The notes under the pieces are model-generated. The model was not told the DNA's origin. It saw nothing but the letters and a program-made list of their open reading frames with translations, and searched no databases. Below are positions 6,817 to 14,305 of a DNA stretch of 21,669 nucleotides, in pieces. Position 1 is the first letter of the stretch, and every line of letters starts with the position of its first letter. The position numbers were made by a program, and so were the translations under genes. Origin of the DNA: a virus. Where the stretch lies: positions 1-21,669 of IMG/VR virus record IMGVR_UViG_3300035688_000074; one strand, given 5' to 3'.

Positions 6817-6956
6817 AACTGCATGTAATCAACACCGTCGAATCTAGCCGCCATCTGCGAGAATGCCCGCAATGCTCTCAGCATGGAAGACAGTTCACAT
6901 ATCATCTGATGATCAGAGGAAACGAAGCTACATTCTCAGCCGTGATCAACAGTTGA
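6813..6956 (+). CDS. 47-residue protein with a CPQC pair
   Basis: It starts with ATG overlapping the previous stop (ATGA). Contains ECPQCSQHGRQFTYHLM (~17-33): one C-x2-C knuckle with two nearby His, possibly half a zinc ribbon. Its last 21 bp overlap the possible reverse-strand gene ending at 6936. Function unknown. Confidence 0.5.
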   Translation: MKLHVINTVESSRHLRECPQCSQHGRQFTYHLMIRGNEATFSAVINS

Positions 6957-7136
6957 GACTTCCGACGCGGTTGGCTTGTCGGGCTTAAGACCGAAATGTT
7001 CGTTGATGAAAGAAGCAATCGCTGATTCTGCTTCTGCTATGAATGCTTCCCAATCATTTGCCTGTGCATTTCCTTCAGCGCATTTCATCAAGATCTCATG
7101 AATCGCTTTCTCGCATTCGGTCCAGTTCAATAACAC
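6936..7136 (-). CDS. Possible reverse-strand small helical protein
   Basis: 66 residues from GTG at 7136. The composition looks like a genuine soluble helical protein (WTECEKAIHEILMKC, WEAFIAEAESAIASFINEH) with an acidic amphipathic helix pair and a polar tail. It fills an otherwise gene-free stretch of about 190 bp and runs against its neighbours, overlapping the end of the CPQC gene by 21 bp. No Shine-Dalgarno site is seen before the GTG, so it may be leaderless or spurious. Confidence 0.45.
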   Translation of the reverse strand: MLLNWTECEKAIHEILMKCAEGNAQANDWEAFIAEAESAIASFINEHFGLKPDKPTASEVSTVDHG

Positions 7137-7146
7137 TTACAAATCA

Positions 7147-7425
7147 ATGGTGGCGCCGGATTCTCATAAGGGTTGCCTGATGGTCTTGAAGGAAAATAAG
7201 GTGCTTGGCCTCTACTGCCCGCGCTGCGGAAAGAAAGGCTTCACCGTGCAAGTTCATGAAGGCATCACGACGCCTCGCGGCAAACTAGACTTCCCACACT
7301 ACCGCTGCTCCAAGTGCCTTCAAATGTGGTACGAGCAGGCAGATGTGCTCGCGTACGTGTTTGCGACAAGCGGCCAACAGGTGCCGATAGCTGGCCCCGA
7401 AGTCGCACTCAAGAAAGCTGCATAA
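7147..7425 (+). CDS. Zinc-ribbon protein
   Basis: 92 residues from ATG 7147; ATG 7180 is an alternative start that would keep the whole zinc ribbon. It has LYCPRCGKKG (~23-32) and YRCSKCLQMWYE (~52-63), a classic two-knuckle C-x2-C ... C-x2-C ribbon, followed by a short helix. The layout is like archaeal zinc ribbons of transcription- or translation-associated proteins. Not assignable to a named family. Confidence 0.7.
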   Translation: MVAPDSHKGCLMVLKENKVLGLYCPRCGKKGFTVQVHEGITTPRGKLDFPHYRCSKCLQMWYEQADVLAYVFATSGQQVPIAGPEVALKKAA

Positions 7426-7479
7426 TCACGCCTCAACAGGCCAACAGCAACTACCCATTGCCGCCGAGGTCGAGAAGCG

Positions 7480-7734
7480 ATGAGTGCAGCTTTAGAAAAA
7501 ACAAATCAAATCCTAGCAGTACTCAAGAGTCATCCAGAGATTCAGGTCCAAGACCGACTGGAAGACTCTGAAATGACATGCACTTGCAACAACTGTCATC
7601 AGGAAATCTACAAGACAACTTACGGTGAGTTCAAGACGAATCCTGAACTCTTCGATCAGAAGCAGCGAGACCATCTGAAAGTCTGCAAGGTAACGACCGC
7701 AAGCGAAACGAAGATTTCTTGGGATGAAGAATGA
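7480..7734 (+). CDS. Small zinc-finger-like protein upstream of the RelE-like gene
   Basis: 84 residues. ATG 7480 has GAGGTCGAG upstream. An N-terminal helix (ALEKTNQILAVLKSHPEI) is followed by CTCNNCHQEIY (~34-44) and a distal DHLKVCK (~64-70), giving a C-x2-C ... H-x3-C zinc-finger-like set. Its stop overlaps the next start (ATGA, 7731-7734), so the pair is coupled. By position it could be the partner of the RelE-like protein, but it does not look like a known antitoxin. Confidence 0.65.
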   Translation: MSAALEKTNQILAVLKSHPEIQVQDRLEDSEMTCTCNNCHQEIYKTTYGEFKTNPELFDQKQRDHLKVCKVTTASETKISWDEE

Positions 7735-8069
7735 GCCGCCGATCAAGAAGGCGATTTGAGAGGATTCACACTAAGCGAGCGAAAGCTGGGTTTCCCCGCG
7801 TCAGCCCAAGCATTCTCCATAAAGACGGGACCATTGAAGCGGCGCCACAGCAGCGATACAGAGTGCGATACAGAGCCGTTCTCTCTCCGACAGTTCAAGA
7901 GCAGCTGCGAGGTCTAAGCTCAAAGGACCAGCAGGAGATCATGCAGGCTGTCCAGAAACTTCAAGGGAATCCCTATCGAGGCAGGCGAATCATCGCCTCT
8001 CCGCTCGAGCGGATTCATGACTGGCTTCTCTGGCTCTGGCATGAACTGAGATTTCGTCTCCGGATCTGA
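7731..8069 (+). CDS. RelE/ParE-like small basic protein
   Basis: 112 residues. A very basic N terminus (SRRSRRRFERIHTKRAK) precedes a region resembling RelE/ParE toxins: YRVRYRAVLSPTVQEQLRGL (~44-63), then KDQQEIMQAVQKLQGNPYRG (~66-85), matching the two-helix and 'NPyrG' pattern of the family. The usual following strands (R-x-G-x-Y-R-x-x-Y) are not clear; the protein ends with WLLWLWHELRFRLRI, so it may be truncated or diverged. It could be a RelE-type ribonuclease or a DNA-binding protein built on that fold. Coupled to the upstream zinc-finger gene by ATGA. Confidence 0.5.
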   Translation: MSRRSRRRFERIHTKRAKAGFPRVSPSILHKDGTIEAAPQQRYRVRYRAVLSPTVQEQLRGLSSKDQQEIMQAVQKLQGNPYRGRRIIASPLERIHDWLLWLWHELRFRLRI

Positions 8070-8129
8070 ATCACGGTCACGGCTCTAAGAGCTTTGACAA
8101 AATAACTGAAAGAGGTAAGTGAAACAAAA
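8070..8129 (+). promoter_or_regulatory. Short intergenic region with a palindrome before the portal gene
   Basis: 60 bp between the RelE-like gene and the portal. It holds a short perfect palindrome GCTCT-A-AGAGC (8082-8092) and an A/T-rich stretch (TTTGACAAAATAACTG). The AGAGGTAAGTGA (8111-8122) before TTG 8130 is the ribosome-binding site of the portal gene. A promoter or operator here is possible but not proven. Confidence 0.35.
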
Positions 8130-11100
8130 TTGGTTTCAGCATTACGCATAGTCTCAGCGGATCCCCTAGTTCGGGATAGGCTCAACCGCCTAGAAGACAA
8201 CACTATCACGAAAGGCGTCATGGACACGATCTATCCCTGGTGGTGGGATGAGAGAGAGTTTCCACGCCGCGCCGTCATGACAGAGTGGTTCTATAATCCG
8301 CTGAAAGGTCAGCCTAGGTACATAGATGTCTACCGTTACCGTAGCCTAGCGGCTTCTGAATGGGTAGCCATGTGCGTCATGACAATCATTGAAGAGGTCG
8401 CGCAGATTCCATGGGAGATCATCCCGAAGGATCCTAAACTCCGCGAATCTCCGCCGGAAGATATTCTAGCGGACATTGATGAGGCCACATACTTCTTCAA
8501 CAATCCAAACGACAACAAAGGCGAAACGCTCAACACGCTTCTGCGAGCTCTCATACGGGACAGCCTAGAACTTGACGCGGCAACGCTTGTGAAAGGCTTC
8601 TCACTCAACAGCTATGTGCAGCATCCCGCAGGCGGATTCGAACTTAAACCCAGAGGCCAAAGACAACTCAGCGAACTCTTCTGCCGCGACGGCGCCAGCT
8701 TCCTAAAGGAAACTGATGTGAACGGAATCGAGTACCGCTATTGGCAGTACAGCTACCTGCATCCCGCTGTCGCACCGATCGAGTTTGATGTGAATGAGAT
8801 CGCCTATGCGATGCGTTACAACCGCTCATACAGCGTCTACGGCTGGGCTGAGACTCAAAGCGCTGAAACGATTCTGAACTGTCTCATCAACTCGGCTTTC
8901 ACGAACGCCAGCATGTTCCAGGAATACGCTGTGCCCTCAGGCGTCGTTTCCTTCACTGGCAGCGAGGAAGATGAACAGAGGCTACGGGAATACTTCCGAA
9001 CCGAGATCAAAGGAAGATTCCACAAAGTCGCCATACTCAACAAAGAAGCAAAATTCACGCCGCTAACCTACACGAACCGAGACTTAGAGTTCATCAAAGG
9101 CCAAGAATGGTTCGCAAAAATCATGTGGGCGATCTACAAACTCACACCAAGCGAAGTCGGCTTCACCGATGATATTCGAGCTACAGGCGCGGCGATGTCC
9201 GCTCAAGGCACGATCCAAAAACGCAAAGCCATCCTGCCATTACTCAGACTCCTAGAACAGATCCTGAACAATCAGATCCTGAATGAAATCTCTGACCGCA
9301 TAGTTTTGTCGTTCAAGTATGTTGACAAGGAACAGGAAGCTCTCGAAGATCAGATGGATTTCCAGAAGATTCAGCAAGGCATTATGAAAATCAACGAGTA
9401 CCGTGCCAGAAAGAAGTTAGGCCCGTCTGTTCCATGGGGTGAGAAACCGCTTCAACTAACCCTCGCCGAACTGAAAGGAGGCCAACAGCCCGGCCTCTTC
9501 GGAGCTCCCAAGCCACATCTGAACATTCCAACAGGACCAGAAAAGGGCATACCGAAGATACCGCTCACAGCCGAAGACCAAGCCATCGTTGAAGGCATGA
9601 AAGCATGGGGCGGCGTCCCAACTGAAGGCTACGATTTCGCAGAGGGCTCACTCGGCGGAAACAATCTCTACGCGGCTCCAGTTCTCACCTATGATAACAG
9701 AACCGGCCAGGTGAAAATTCTCCCACAAGGCGCAATGACGATCCCAGGCCGACGCTACATAACCCGAGATGGAAAAGTATTCTATGTTCCACAACGGAAG
9801 CCGCTGCCCATTAAACCATCAGAGCCAACGAAGACGATCCTACGTTCACCAAAGACGAAAGCGTTCACTGACACCGCGCATGATGTTCTGAAACAATACT
9901 TGAAGCCAACTCGAGAACCTTTCATCGGCCCCTATGAAGGCGACCGGAAACCGCGACCTAAGCCCATGAGCGGAGTTGGCGGCAACCCAAAAGAATCAAT
10001 CCGGGACGGCATGATGCTGCCTGGAGAAAGCCCTGAAGAAATACGTCGAAGCCGCGATGCAACCGGGCCTAAAGCTGGGAGACCAAGAGCACGCCAAAGC
10101 GGCGGATCCGACCAGGACTACCCGATGGGCGCGTTAGCGTACAGGCCCGACGAGCCCGTTAGAGACAACGACCTCGGCCCAGAGCAAACCCCTGAAGGAA
10201 TCGCCCGCGCTCGCGTCAGCAGGGAATATGAGCGGCCCACGAAACCCTTCGGACCAATCCATCACACTGACACACAAAGAACAGGACCAAAAGATTCCTA
10301 CCAAGGCGGACCCGGCAACATCGGCGGAAAATACAAGCGCCGTCAAGGCGGACGCATACGCAAGATCGGCCATCCACCGCCTGGAGAAGGCCCGCAATCT
10401 ACAGGTGAAGTTTGGCGTGGAAAACAGGAAGGACCAGAGAAGGGCGACCTGCATAAAGGCGGCATGGGTGCCCATCGCTGGGAACGTGACGAAACCAATG
10501 TTCCAATCGCAACAGTCACAGAAGAATCCGGCGCTCACATAGATCCGCACTACATGAAGAAACCTTACCCGGGCAGACATCGAGAAATCACTGAAGGCGG
10601 CGGTTATGATGTTGAATCAAGAATCGTTCCCACACGAGCCGACAGCCCGAAAATCATTGACGCTTCAATTCCTCATGATGACCGCGCCTATCTAGATCGT
10701 AAGTTTGTTCGTGTGAAGCTGTCTAAAGCTGATTTGAACGTGGACAAGGTGTGGAAAACCCATGACCTGTCTGAAGCGCGAATGAACGAATACTTTGACA
10801 TGTTCGATAAAGAACGGAAGGAACACCCAGATTTCATGCGGGAGCAAATTTGGCAAATCGTCAAAGACGACATGGAGAAGAAAGGTTTAGCGCCGAAAGC
10901 TCGGAAACGACCAACACAGCCAGATAACGCTCCAGTCGCTCCACTCGCCAAGCCAAGAGAGAACTTGGATCCTACAGGCGGAGCCAGCACAGAACAAGCC
11001 CCACGACTGAAACCAACACCTACAATTCCGCGAGGCCCGAAATATCCGAAAGATGTTCCACCCATTCAGCCTGATACAGGCGCAGTAGGCGCTATGAGAG

Positions 11101-11789
11101 CAACGGCTCCAAGCGGAGCCAAATATGTTCTACGGGATAAGCGGGGAGCTCCGCCACCATTCAAGAAATCTGAGAGCACGGATACGGGCAGCCTCGGCCC
11201 AGACCACCGCGAAACCCTCGGCTACACGGAACGTGACTTATCGAAAATTCATGATGGCGTGCAGCGCACCGCCTGGGCTGACAAAGGCATCAAAGTCAAC
11301 CCGCACACAATACAAGAAGCTACAGGCATCCCACCCCCAAACAAGAAACAGGTGAACGCTTACGATGCTCGCCAAGAATGGAAAGGCGGACGCCTAGAAA
11401 CCCATCTCATCCCCGCCCCGAAGAAATCTGACATTCAGAAGCGAAGAAAAATGCGACTAGCCAACAAAACCATCATCGGCCCTGAGCATGGACATGCACC
11501 AGTCTTTCAGGGCAGCGTGAAAGCTGAACGTGGACTAGCCCGCAAACTCACAGAGATCATGAAAGCCTTCCGCGCTGGCAGCATGAGTCGAGAAGCTGCG
11601 CTTAAGGCAGCCGTCAAGGCGATTGATGAGAACCAGGCTCGAATCAGCGAGATCGCTAGGAAACATGCAAGCCGAGTAATTGGCAAAGAAATCAGCGAAC
11701 TCGCCCCAGAGGTTGCAGAGCGACTTGAAAGAATTCGCACTCAAGCTGTCGGCGACTTCGAGAGCATTCTGAAAGATGCAGCAAGTTGA
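8130..11789 (+). CDS. Portal protein with ~700-residue C-terminal extension
   Basis: 1219 residues from TTG 8130, with AGAGGTAAGTGA upstream. The first ~450 residues look like an HK97-type portal: an N-terminal YRYRSLAASEWVAMCV helix, LIRDSLELDAATLVKGF, an AYAMRYNRSYSVYGWAETQS stretch, KLTPSEVGFTDDIRATGAAM (~340-360) and a stem-like helix with ILPLLRLLEQIL. Phage portals are usually 400-600 residues. Beyond ~480 the protein is Pro/Gly/Arg/Lys-rich, with an internal near-repeat (GESPEEIRRSRDA / EQTPEGIARARVS), a globular-looking stretch (~845-930, RKFVRVKLSKADLNVDKVW) and an Ala-rich helical C terminus (~1145-1219). The extension may be a fused internal-scaffold or ejected protein. Portal identity is well supported; the extension is unexplained. 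Confidence 0.8.
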   Translation: MVSALRIVSADPLVRDRLNRLEDNTITKGVMDTIYPWWWDEREFPRRAVMTEWFYNPLKGQPRYIDVYRYRSLAASEWVAMCVMTIIEEVAQIPWEIIPKDPKLRESPPEDILADIDEATYFFNNPNDNKGETLNTLLRALIRDSLELDAATLVKGFSLNSYVQHPAGGFELKPRGQRQLSELFCRDGASFLKETDVNGIEYRYWQYSYLHPAVAPIEFDVNEIAYAMRYNRSYSVYGWAETQSAETILNCLINSAFTNASMFQEYAVPSGVVSFTGSEEDEQRLREYFRTEIKGRFHKVAILNKEAKFTPLTYTNRDLEFIKGQEWFAKIMWAIYKLTPSEVGFTDDIRATGAAMSAQGTIQKRKAILPLLRLLEQILNNQILNEISDRIVLSFKYVDKEQEALEDQMDFQKIQQGIMKINEYRARKKLGPSVPWGEKPLQLTLAELKGGQQPGLFGAPKPHLNIPTGPEKGIPKIPLTAEDQAIVEGMKAWGGVPTEGYDFAEGSLGGNNLYAAPVLTYDNRTGQVKILPQGAMTIPGRRYITRDGKVFYVPQRKPLPIKPSEPTKTILRSPKTKAFTDTAHDVLKQYLKPTREPFIGPYEGDRKPRPKPMSGVGGNPKESIRDGMMLPGESPEEIRRSRDATGPKAGRPRARQSGGSDQDYPMGALAYRPDEPVRDNDLGPEQTPEGIARARVSREYERPTKPFGPIHHTDTQRTGPKDSYQGGPGNIGGKYKRRQGGRIRKIGHPPPGEGPQSTGEVWRGKQEGPEKGDLHKGGMGAHRWERDETNVPIATVTEESGAHIDPHYMKKPYPGRHREITEGGGYDVESRIVPTRADSPKIIDASIPHDDRAYLDRKFVRVKLSKADLNVDKVWKTHDLSEARMNEYFDMFDKERKEHPDFMREQIWQIVKDDMEKKGLAPKARKRPTQPDNAPVAPLAKPRENLDPTGGASTEQAPRLKPTPTIPRGPKYPKDVPPIQPDTGAVGAMRATAPSGAKYVLRDKRGAPPPFKKSESTDTGSLGPDHRETLGYTERDLSKIHDGVQRTAWADKGIKVNPHTIQEATGIPPPNKKQVNAYDARQEWKGGRLETHLIPAPKKSDIQKRRKMRLANKTIIGPEHGHAPVFQGSVKAERGLARKLTEIMKAFRAGSMSREAALKAAVKAIDENQARISEIARKHASRVIGKEISELAPEVAERLERIRTQAVGDFESILKDAAS

Positions 11790-12042
11790 AGCCTTAATGA
11801 CAATTATCCTCGACTACGGTTTGGTAATTGAACATGCGATACGGACTAATCTTGTACGATGGGAACTAGCACATCTGCCCGTTGACATTTACTTAACTGC
11901 TAATCGAACATTTGCGCGAGACTACTTTGGTTGGCACAGACCAGCAATAACCGATTGGGAATGTATGCATGACCCGGACTGGATCCAATTTGAGTGTCGC
12001 GGTCGAAGATTATTGGAAATCATTGAAAGGCCTCTTAGCTAG
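11776..12042 (+). CDS. Unrecognised 88-residue ORF, AT-richer than its neighbours
   Basis: The ATG at 11776 overlaps the end of the portal gene; ATG 11797 is an alternative. The protein begins with a hydrophobic/helical part (LMTIILDYGLVIEHAIRTNL) and continues with aromatic-rich sequence (ARDYFGWHRPAITDWECMHD). No family is recognised. Codon choice is visibly richer in A/T than the portal before and the MuF-like gene after it, and its last 74 bp overlap the MuF-like gene in another frame. It may be a recently acquired small gene, or the remnant of a longer N-terminal part of the head protein after a frameshift. Confidence 0.5.
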   Translation: MQQVEALMTIILDYGLVIEHAIRTNLVRWELAHLPVDIYLTANRTFARDYFGWHRPAITDWECMHDPDWIQFECRGRRLLEIIERPLS

Positions 12043-12298
12043 GCTCGCGGATCTCTCGCATCACCTAACCTGGAGCACTGTGAACACAGCCATCAAAGAA
12101 CAACTCGCCGTCGTTGAAGATGACTACCAAGCGACAACCGGGGAACCGTCAGGCCTCAAACTCTATTGGACAACGATGGACGATGAGAATGTCTGCGACT
12201 ACTGCAACGACCAACAAGGCGAATACTCATTCGATGATCCATTCCTGCCCATGATTCCCGGTCATGTTATGTGCAGATGTTTTTGGTTGATCGAATAG
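11969..12298 (+). CDS. MuF/SPP1 gp7-like head morphogenesis protein (short form)
   Basis: 109 residues. Starts at ATG 11969, the first usable start in this frame (open only from 11951). The C-terminal half carries the MuF-family signature: YWTTMDDENVCDYCNDQQG (~65-83) then PGHVMCRCFWLIE (~97-109), that is D-x4-C-x2-C ... P-x-H-x2-C-R-C. A helical N-terminal part (LADLSHHLTWSTVNTAIKEQL) precedes it. MuF proteins are minor head proteins encoded just after the portal, as here; typical members are 250 or more residues, so this one is short. The missing N-terminal helical part could reside in the portal's C-terminal Ala-rich helices. Confidence 0.75.
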   Translation: MTRTGSNLSVAVEDYWKSLKGLLARLADLSHHLTWSTVNTAIKEQLAVVEDDYQATTGEPSGLKLYWTTMDDENVCDYCNDQQGEYSFDDPFLPMIPGHVMCRCFWLIE

Positions 12299-12310
12299 CC
12301 TACGAGGAAA

Positions 12311-12317
12311 GGAAGGA
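12311..12317 (+). promoter_or_regulatory. Ribosome-binding site that decides the methyltransferase start
   Basis: GGAAGGA is 7 nt before TTG 12325. The alternative ATG at 12271 lies within the MuF-like gene and has no comparable site. Confidence 0.55.
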
Positions 12318-12324
12318 TTCAACT

Positions 12325-13044
12325 TTGATCAGCGAGCAGCTAATCGAGGAAATCCTAGCCCAGAAGAGCGCTCCTGCCCACATCACGAAACCTGAAGAGC
12401 TCAACATTGAAAAGCAGCGGCAACGAGCAGACGCCGCCCGATACCTCAGCAATCATCGCACGATCCTCGAGCTCTACGCTGGCGAGGGAAATCTCAGCGA
12501 GAAAGTCTACGCTCCACTGAATCCGCGCCGAATGGTTCTGGTCGATGATGATGCCCGCGCCCTGGAGAAAGCCAAGGTTCGCCTGGCAAGGTTCGGTGTA
12601 AAGAAAGAATTCTATCCGATGTCAAACGAGCAATTCATCAAACGTGGATATCTCCGCAAGTATCCTGACATCAGCCTTGTCGATTTCGACGCCTACGGTT
12701 CGCCAGGCCGCATGGTTCAACTATTCTTCGATAACTATCGCGTCAGGCAGCCGATGATCGCAGCGTTGACAGACGGCTTCCCAACTGACATGAGACGCTG
12801 GAAGCGAGTGGACTGGTCTGATATGTATGCCCTGAAACAGGCGAGGCCGCCCACGCTTGGAGAGATCTGCACGTTCCATGATACGATGATGCGAAACTTG
12901 GGAGCTCGCAGACGATTCAAGTCTTGGCGAATTGGTCGAGCGTTCGGGGGGAAGTCTGGTCGAGCGGTCTACGGAGCTTACTTGCTGCGGCCTCTGGATA
13001 CTGGTTCCAAGTCTTTCCATCCAGGTCCCTTCCCAGGATCTTAG
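12325..13044 (+). CDS. Class I SAM methyltransferase, Trm1-like
   Basis: 239 residues from TTG 12325 (ATG 12271 would add 18). Rossmann-fold motifs: ILELYAGEGN (~47-56, SAM-binding motif I), MVLVDDDARALEKAK (~70-84, acidic motif II) and SLVDFDAYGSPG (~117-128, motif IV). The last recalls the D-x-DP-[FY]-GSP of Trm1 tRNA (guanine-N2) methyltransferases; here FDA replaces DP. It is followed by a hydrophobic strand IAALTDG. Substrate could be tRNA or DNA. It lies between head genes and converges with the reverse-strand DUF5131 gene, overlapping it by 128 bp. TcmP proteins, which co-occur with that family, also have a methyltransferase-like fold, so a functional pair is possible. Confidence 0.75.
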   Translation: MISEQLIEEILAQKSAPAHITKPEELNIEKQRQRADAARYLSNHRTILELYAGEGNLSEKVYAPLNPRRMVLVDDDARALEKAKVRLARFGVKKEFYPMSNEQFIKRGYLRKYPDISLVDFDAYGSPGRMVQLFFDNYRVRQPMIAALTDGFPTDMRRWKRVDWSDMYALKQARPPTLGEICTFHDTMMRNLGARRRFKSWRIGRAFGGKSGRAVYGAYLLRPLDTGSKSFHPGPFPGS

Positions 13045-13711
13045 GAGCAAACCCGGACCACTGCTTAAAGAAGAACGGGACGCCTTGCCCGACGCATTGA
13101 TCTCTGATGTCGCGAGGCCAATCAGGATTCATAGGTCGGAAATGGGGTCCACTCTCTCCGCCGACAATCACCCAGGAGATTCCTGAAAGATCGAGCGGTG
13201 CCAAGGCGCTGAGAAGCGGTTCACAACTGATGAATCGCACTCGAACAGGAACCTGACGGAGCAGATCAATTCGCCGCTTCGTTGAAGCATCCTCAACGGT
13301 CACGCCCATCCAGACGTAATCGGGAATCGGGCCGTGGTCTTTCACGTATTGCTGAGTGAACGCAAGCATCCTTTGAGGCCGCTTCGTGAGAATCTGATAG
13401 ATATGCCAATCAGCCGCCTTCATGACATCGAAGACTTTCAATAGAAACCAAGTCGGCATCTCTTCATGAAAGAGATCGCTCATAGAATCTACGAAGATCA
13501 GCCGCGAGCGTTTCCATCTGATCGGAATGTCCAAGGCATCAGTATGGATCGTGAACTGAAATCCATCGCGATACTTCGGAGCTCCTGCCAGCTTAAGCCT
13601 CACAGCGTAAGAGCAAGCGTAACAATTCTTGCAGCCTGCTGAGACCTTCGTGCATCCTGTTGACGGATTCCAAGTCGCTTCCGTCCATTCGATCTTAGAC
13701 TTCGGCCCCAT
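12917..13711 (-). CDS. DUF5131 / phage Gp37-Gp68 three-Cys-motif protein
   Basis: 264 residues, read from 13711 down. It starts SKIEWTEATWNPSTGCTKVS and has C-x6-C-x2-C (Cys 20, 27, 30; plus Cys 33) as GCTKVSAGCKNCYAC. Further family features are FVDSMSDLFHEEMP (~73-86), ILTKRPQRM (~107-115), WMGVTVED (~134-141), FISCEPLLS (~160-168), WVIVGGESG (~180-188) and PFFFKQWSGF near the end. These match the phage Gp37/Gp68 family. Biochemical function is not established; the Cys triad suggests an iron-sulfur cluster of radical-SAM type (inference). Last gene of the reverse operon. GGTGCGAG just upstream of ATG 13711 serves as a weak ribosome-binding site. Confidence 0.9.
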   Translation of the reverse strand: MGPKSKIEWTEATWNPSTGCTKVSAGCKNCYACSYAVRLKLAGAPKYRDGFQFTIHTDALDIPIRWKRSRLIFVDSMSDLFHEEMPTWFLLKVFDVMKAADWHIYQILTKRPQRMLAFTQQYVKDHGPIPDYVWMGVTVEDASTKRRIDLLRQVPVRVRFISCEPLLSALAPLDLSGISWVIVGGESGPHFRPMNPDWPRDIRDQCVGQGVPFFFKQWSGFAPKILGRDLDGKTWNQYPEAAASKLRRPLDQTSPRTLDQFAKT

Positions 13712-13749
13712 GCTCGCACCAGTCCGCTATTCGTATTGTGAGCCGATGA

Positions 13750-13875
13750 TCAAAAAGGATTGCTGAAAGCCTCATCATGCCAGGTGTGATGTCTCGCAGC
13801 CTCATGGCAGAGGCAATCGCAGTTAGGATCCTCGCAGTCGAAGTGCGCCGAGCCTTGGCATAGTTTCGACATCAT
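13750..13875 (-). CDS. 41-residue Cys/His-rich mini-protein
   Basis: Read from ATG at 13875 (a second ATG follows at once), overlapping the preceding gene's stop as TGATG. Contains LCQGSAHFDCEDPNCDCLCHEAARHH, paraphrased: five Cys and four His in about 27 residues, with C-x4-C-x-C-x-C-H. A zinc- or other metal-binding mini-protein is very likely. Function unknown. It sits 38 bp before the DUF5131 gene. Confidence 0.65.
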   Translation of the reverse strand: MMSKLCQGSAHFDCEDPNCDCLCHEAARHHTWHDEAFSNPF

Positions 13876-14138
13876 CAGACCCTCACCCCCTTGAGCCGCT
13901 GATCCATCAGCGCCTTGTTCTCAGCATAGCTCACCATTGGATCCACATGATCGAGGAACTCGCCCTCCACATCAACATTGAAGCAGTCGCGACCGAGCTC
14001 CTTGAGCCTCTGGCGAACGTGGATCTCGAGAGCAAGCATCTCGATCAGATTCATGGCAGGGCGATGCAGCCGATCAAGCCGCTTCCGATACTTCGAGAGA
14101 TCCACGCCGACTAGAAGATCAGTCACCTTGAAAGTCAT
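13875..14138 (-). CDS. Small helical protein of unknown function
   Basis: 87 residues read from ATG 14138. Charged and helical: LVGVDLSKYRKRLDRLHRPA then LIEMLALEIHVRQRLKELGR, an acidic stretch VDVEGEFLDHVDPM, and a basic end. The ATGA overlap with the preceding gene (14135-14138) and TGATG overlap with the next show it is a coupled operon member. Not recognised. Confidence 0.65.
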   Translation of the reverse strand: MTFKVTDLLVGVDLSKYRKRLDRLHRPAMNLIEMLALEIHVRQRLKELGRDCFNVDVEGEFLDHVDPMVSYAENKALMDQRLKGVRV

Positions 14139-14305
14139 TTCCCTAGAACCTCCGAGACTCTCAGAAACTCGCGCTTGTCCACGCCGAAGACCAGTTTCTC
14201 TTTCGCCGGAATCGTGACGACGATAAGGTCGTCGTGCTCTTCTAGCAGCATCGTGGTTTCCATGCGCTCGGGCTCATGTACCCAAATCTTCAATTCAACT
14301 TTCAT
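14135..14305 (-). CDS. 56-residue beta-rich protein of unknown function
   Basis: ATG at 14305 has GGAGG 8 nt upstream; the longer in-frame start at 14332 is less likely. Sequence alternates strands: KVELKIWVHEPERMETTMLL, DDLIVVTIPAKEKLVFGV, ending in a helix EFLRVSEVLG. It may be a small adaptor or inhibitor-like fold; no family recognised. Overlaps both neighbours by ATGA. Confidence 0.65.
   Translation of the reverse strand: MKVELKIWVHEPERMETTMLLEEHDDLIVVTIPAKEKLVFGVDKREFLRVSEVLGK

Noticed and set aside
10134-11065. Minus-strand ORFs of 125-148 codons within the portal extension
   Set aside because: The portal frame runs unbroken through them, and they have no ribosome-binding sites or plausible domains.
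13712-13874. Possible tRNA or structured RNA between the DUF5131 and 87-residue genes
   Set aside because: No cloverleaf could be drawn; most of the interval is a coupled 41-codon Cys/His-rich gene.
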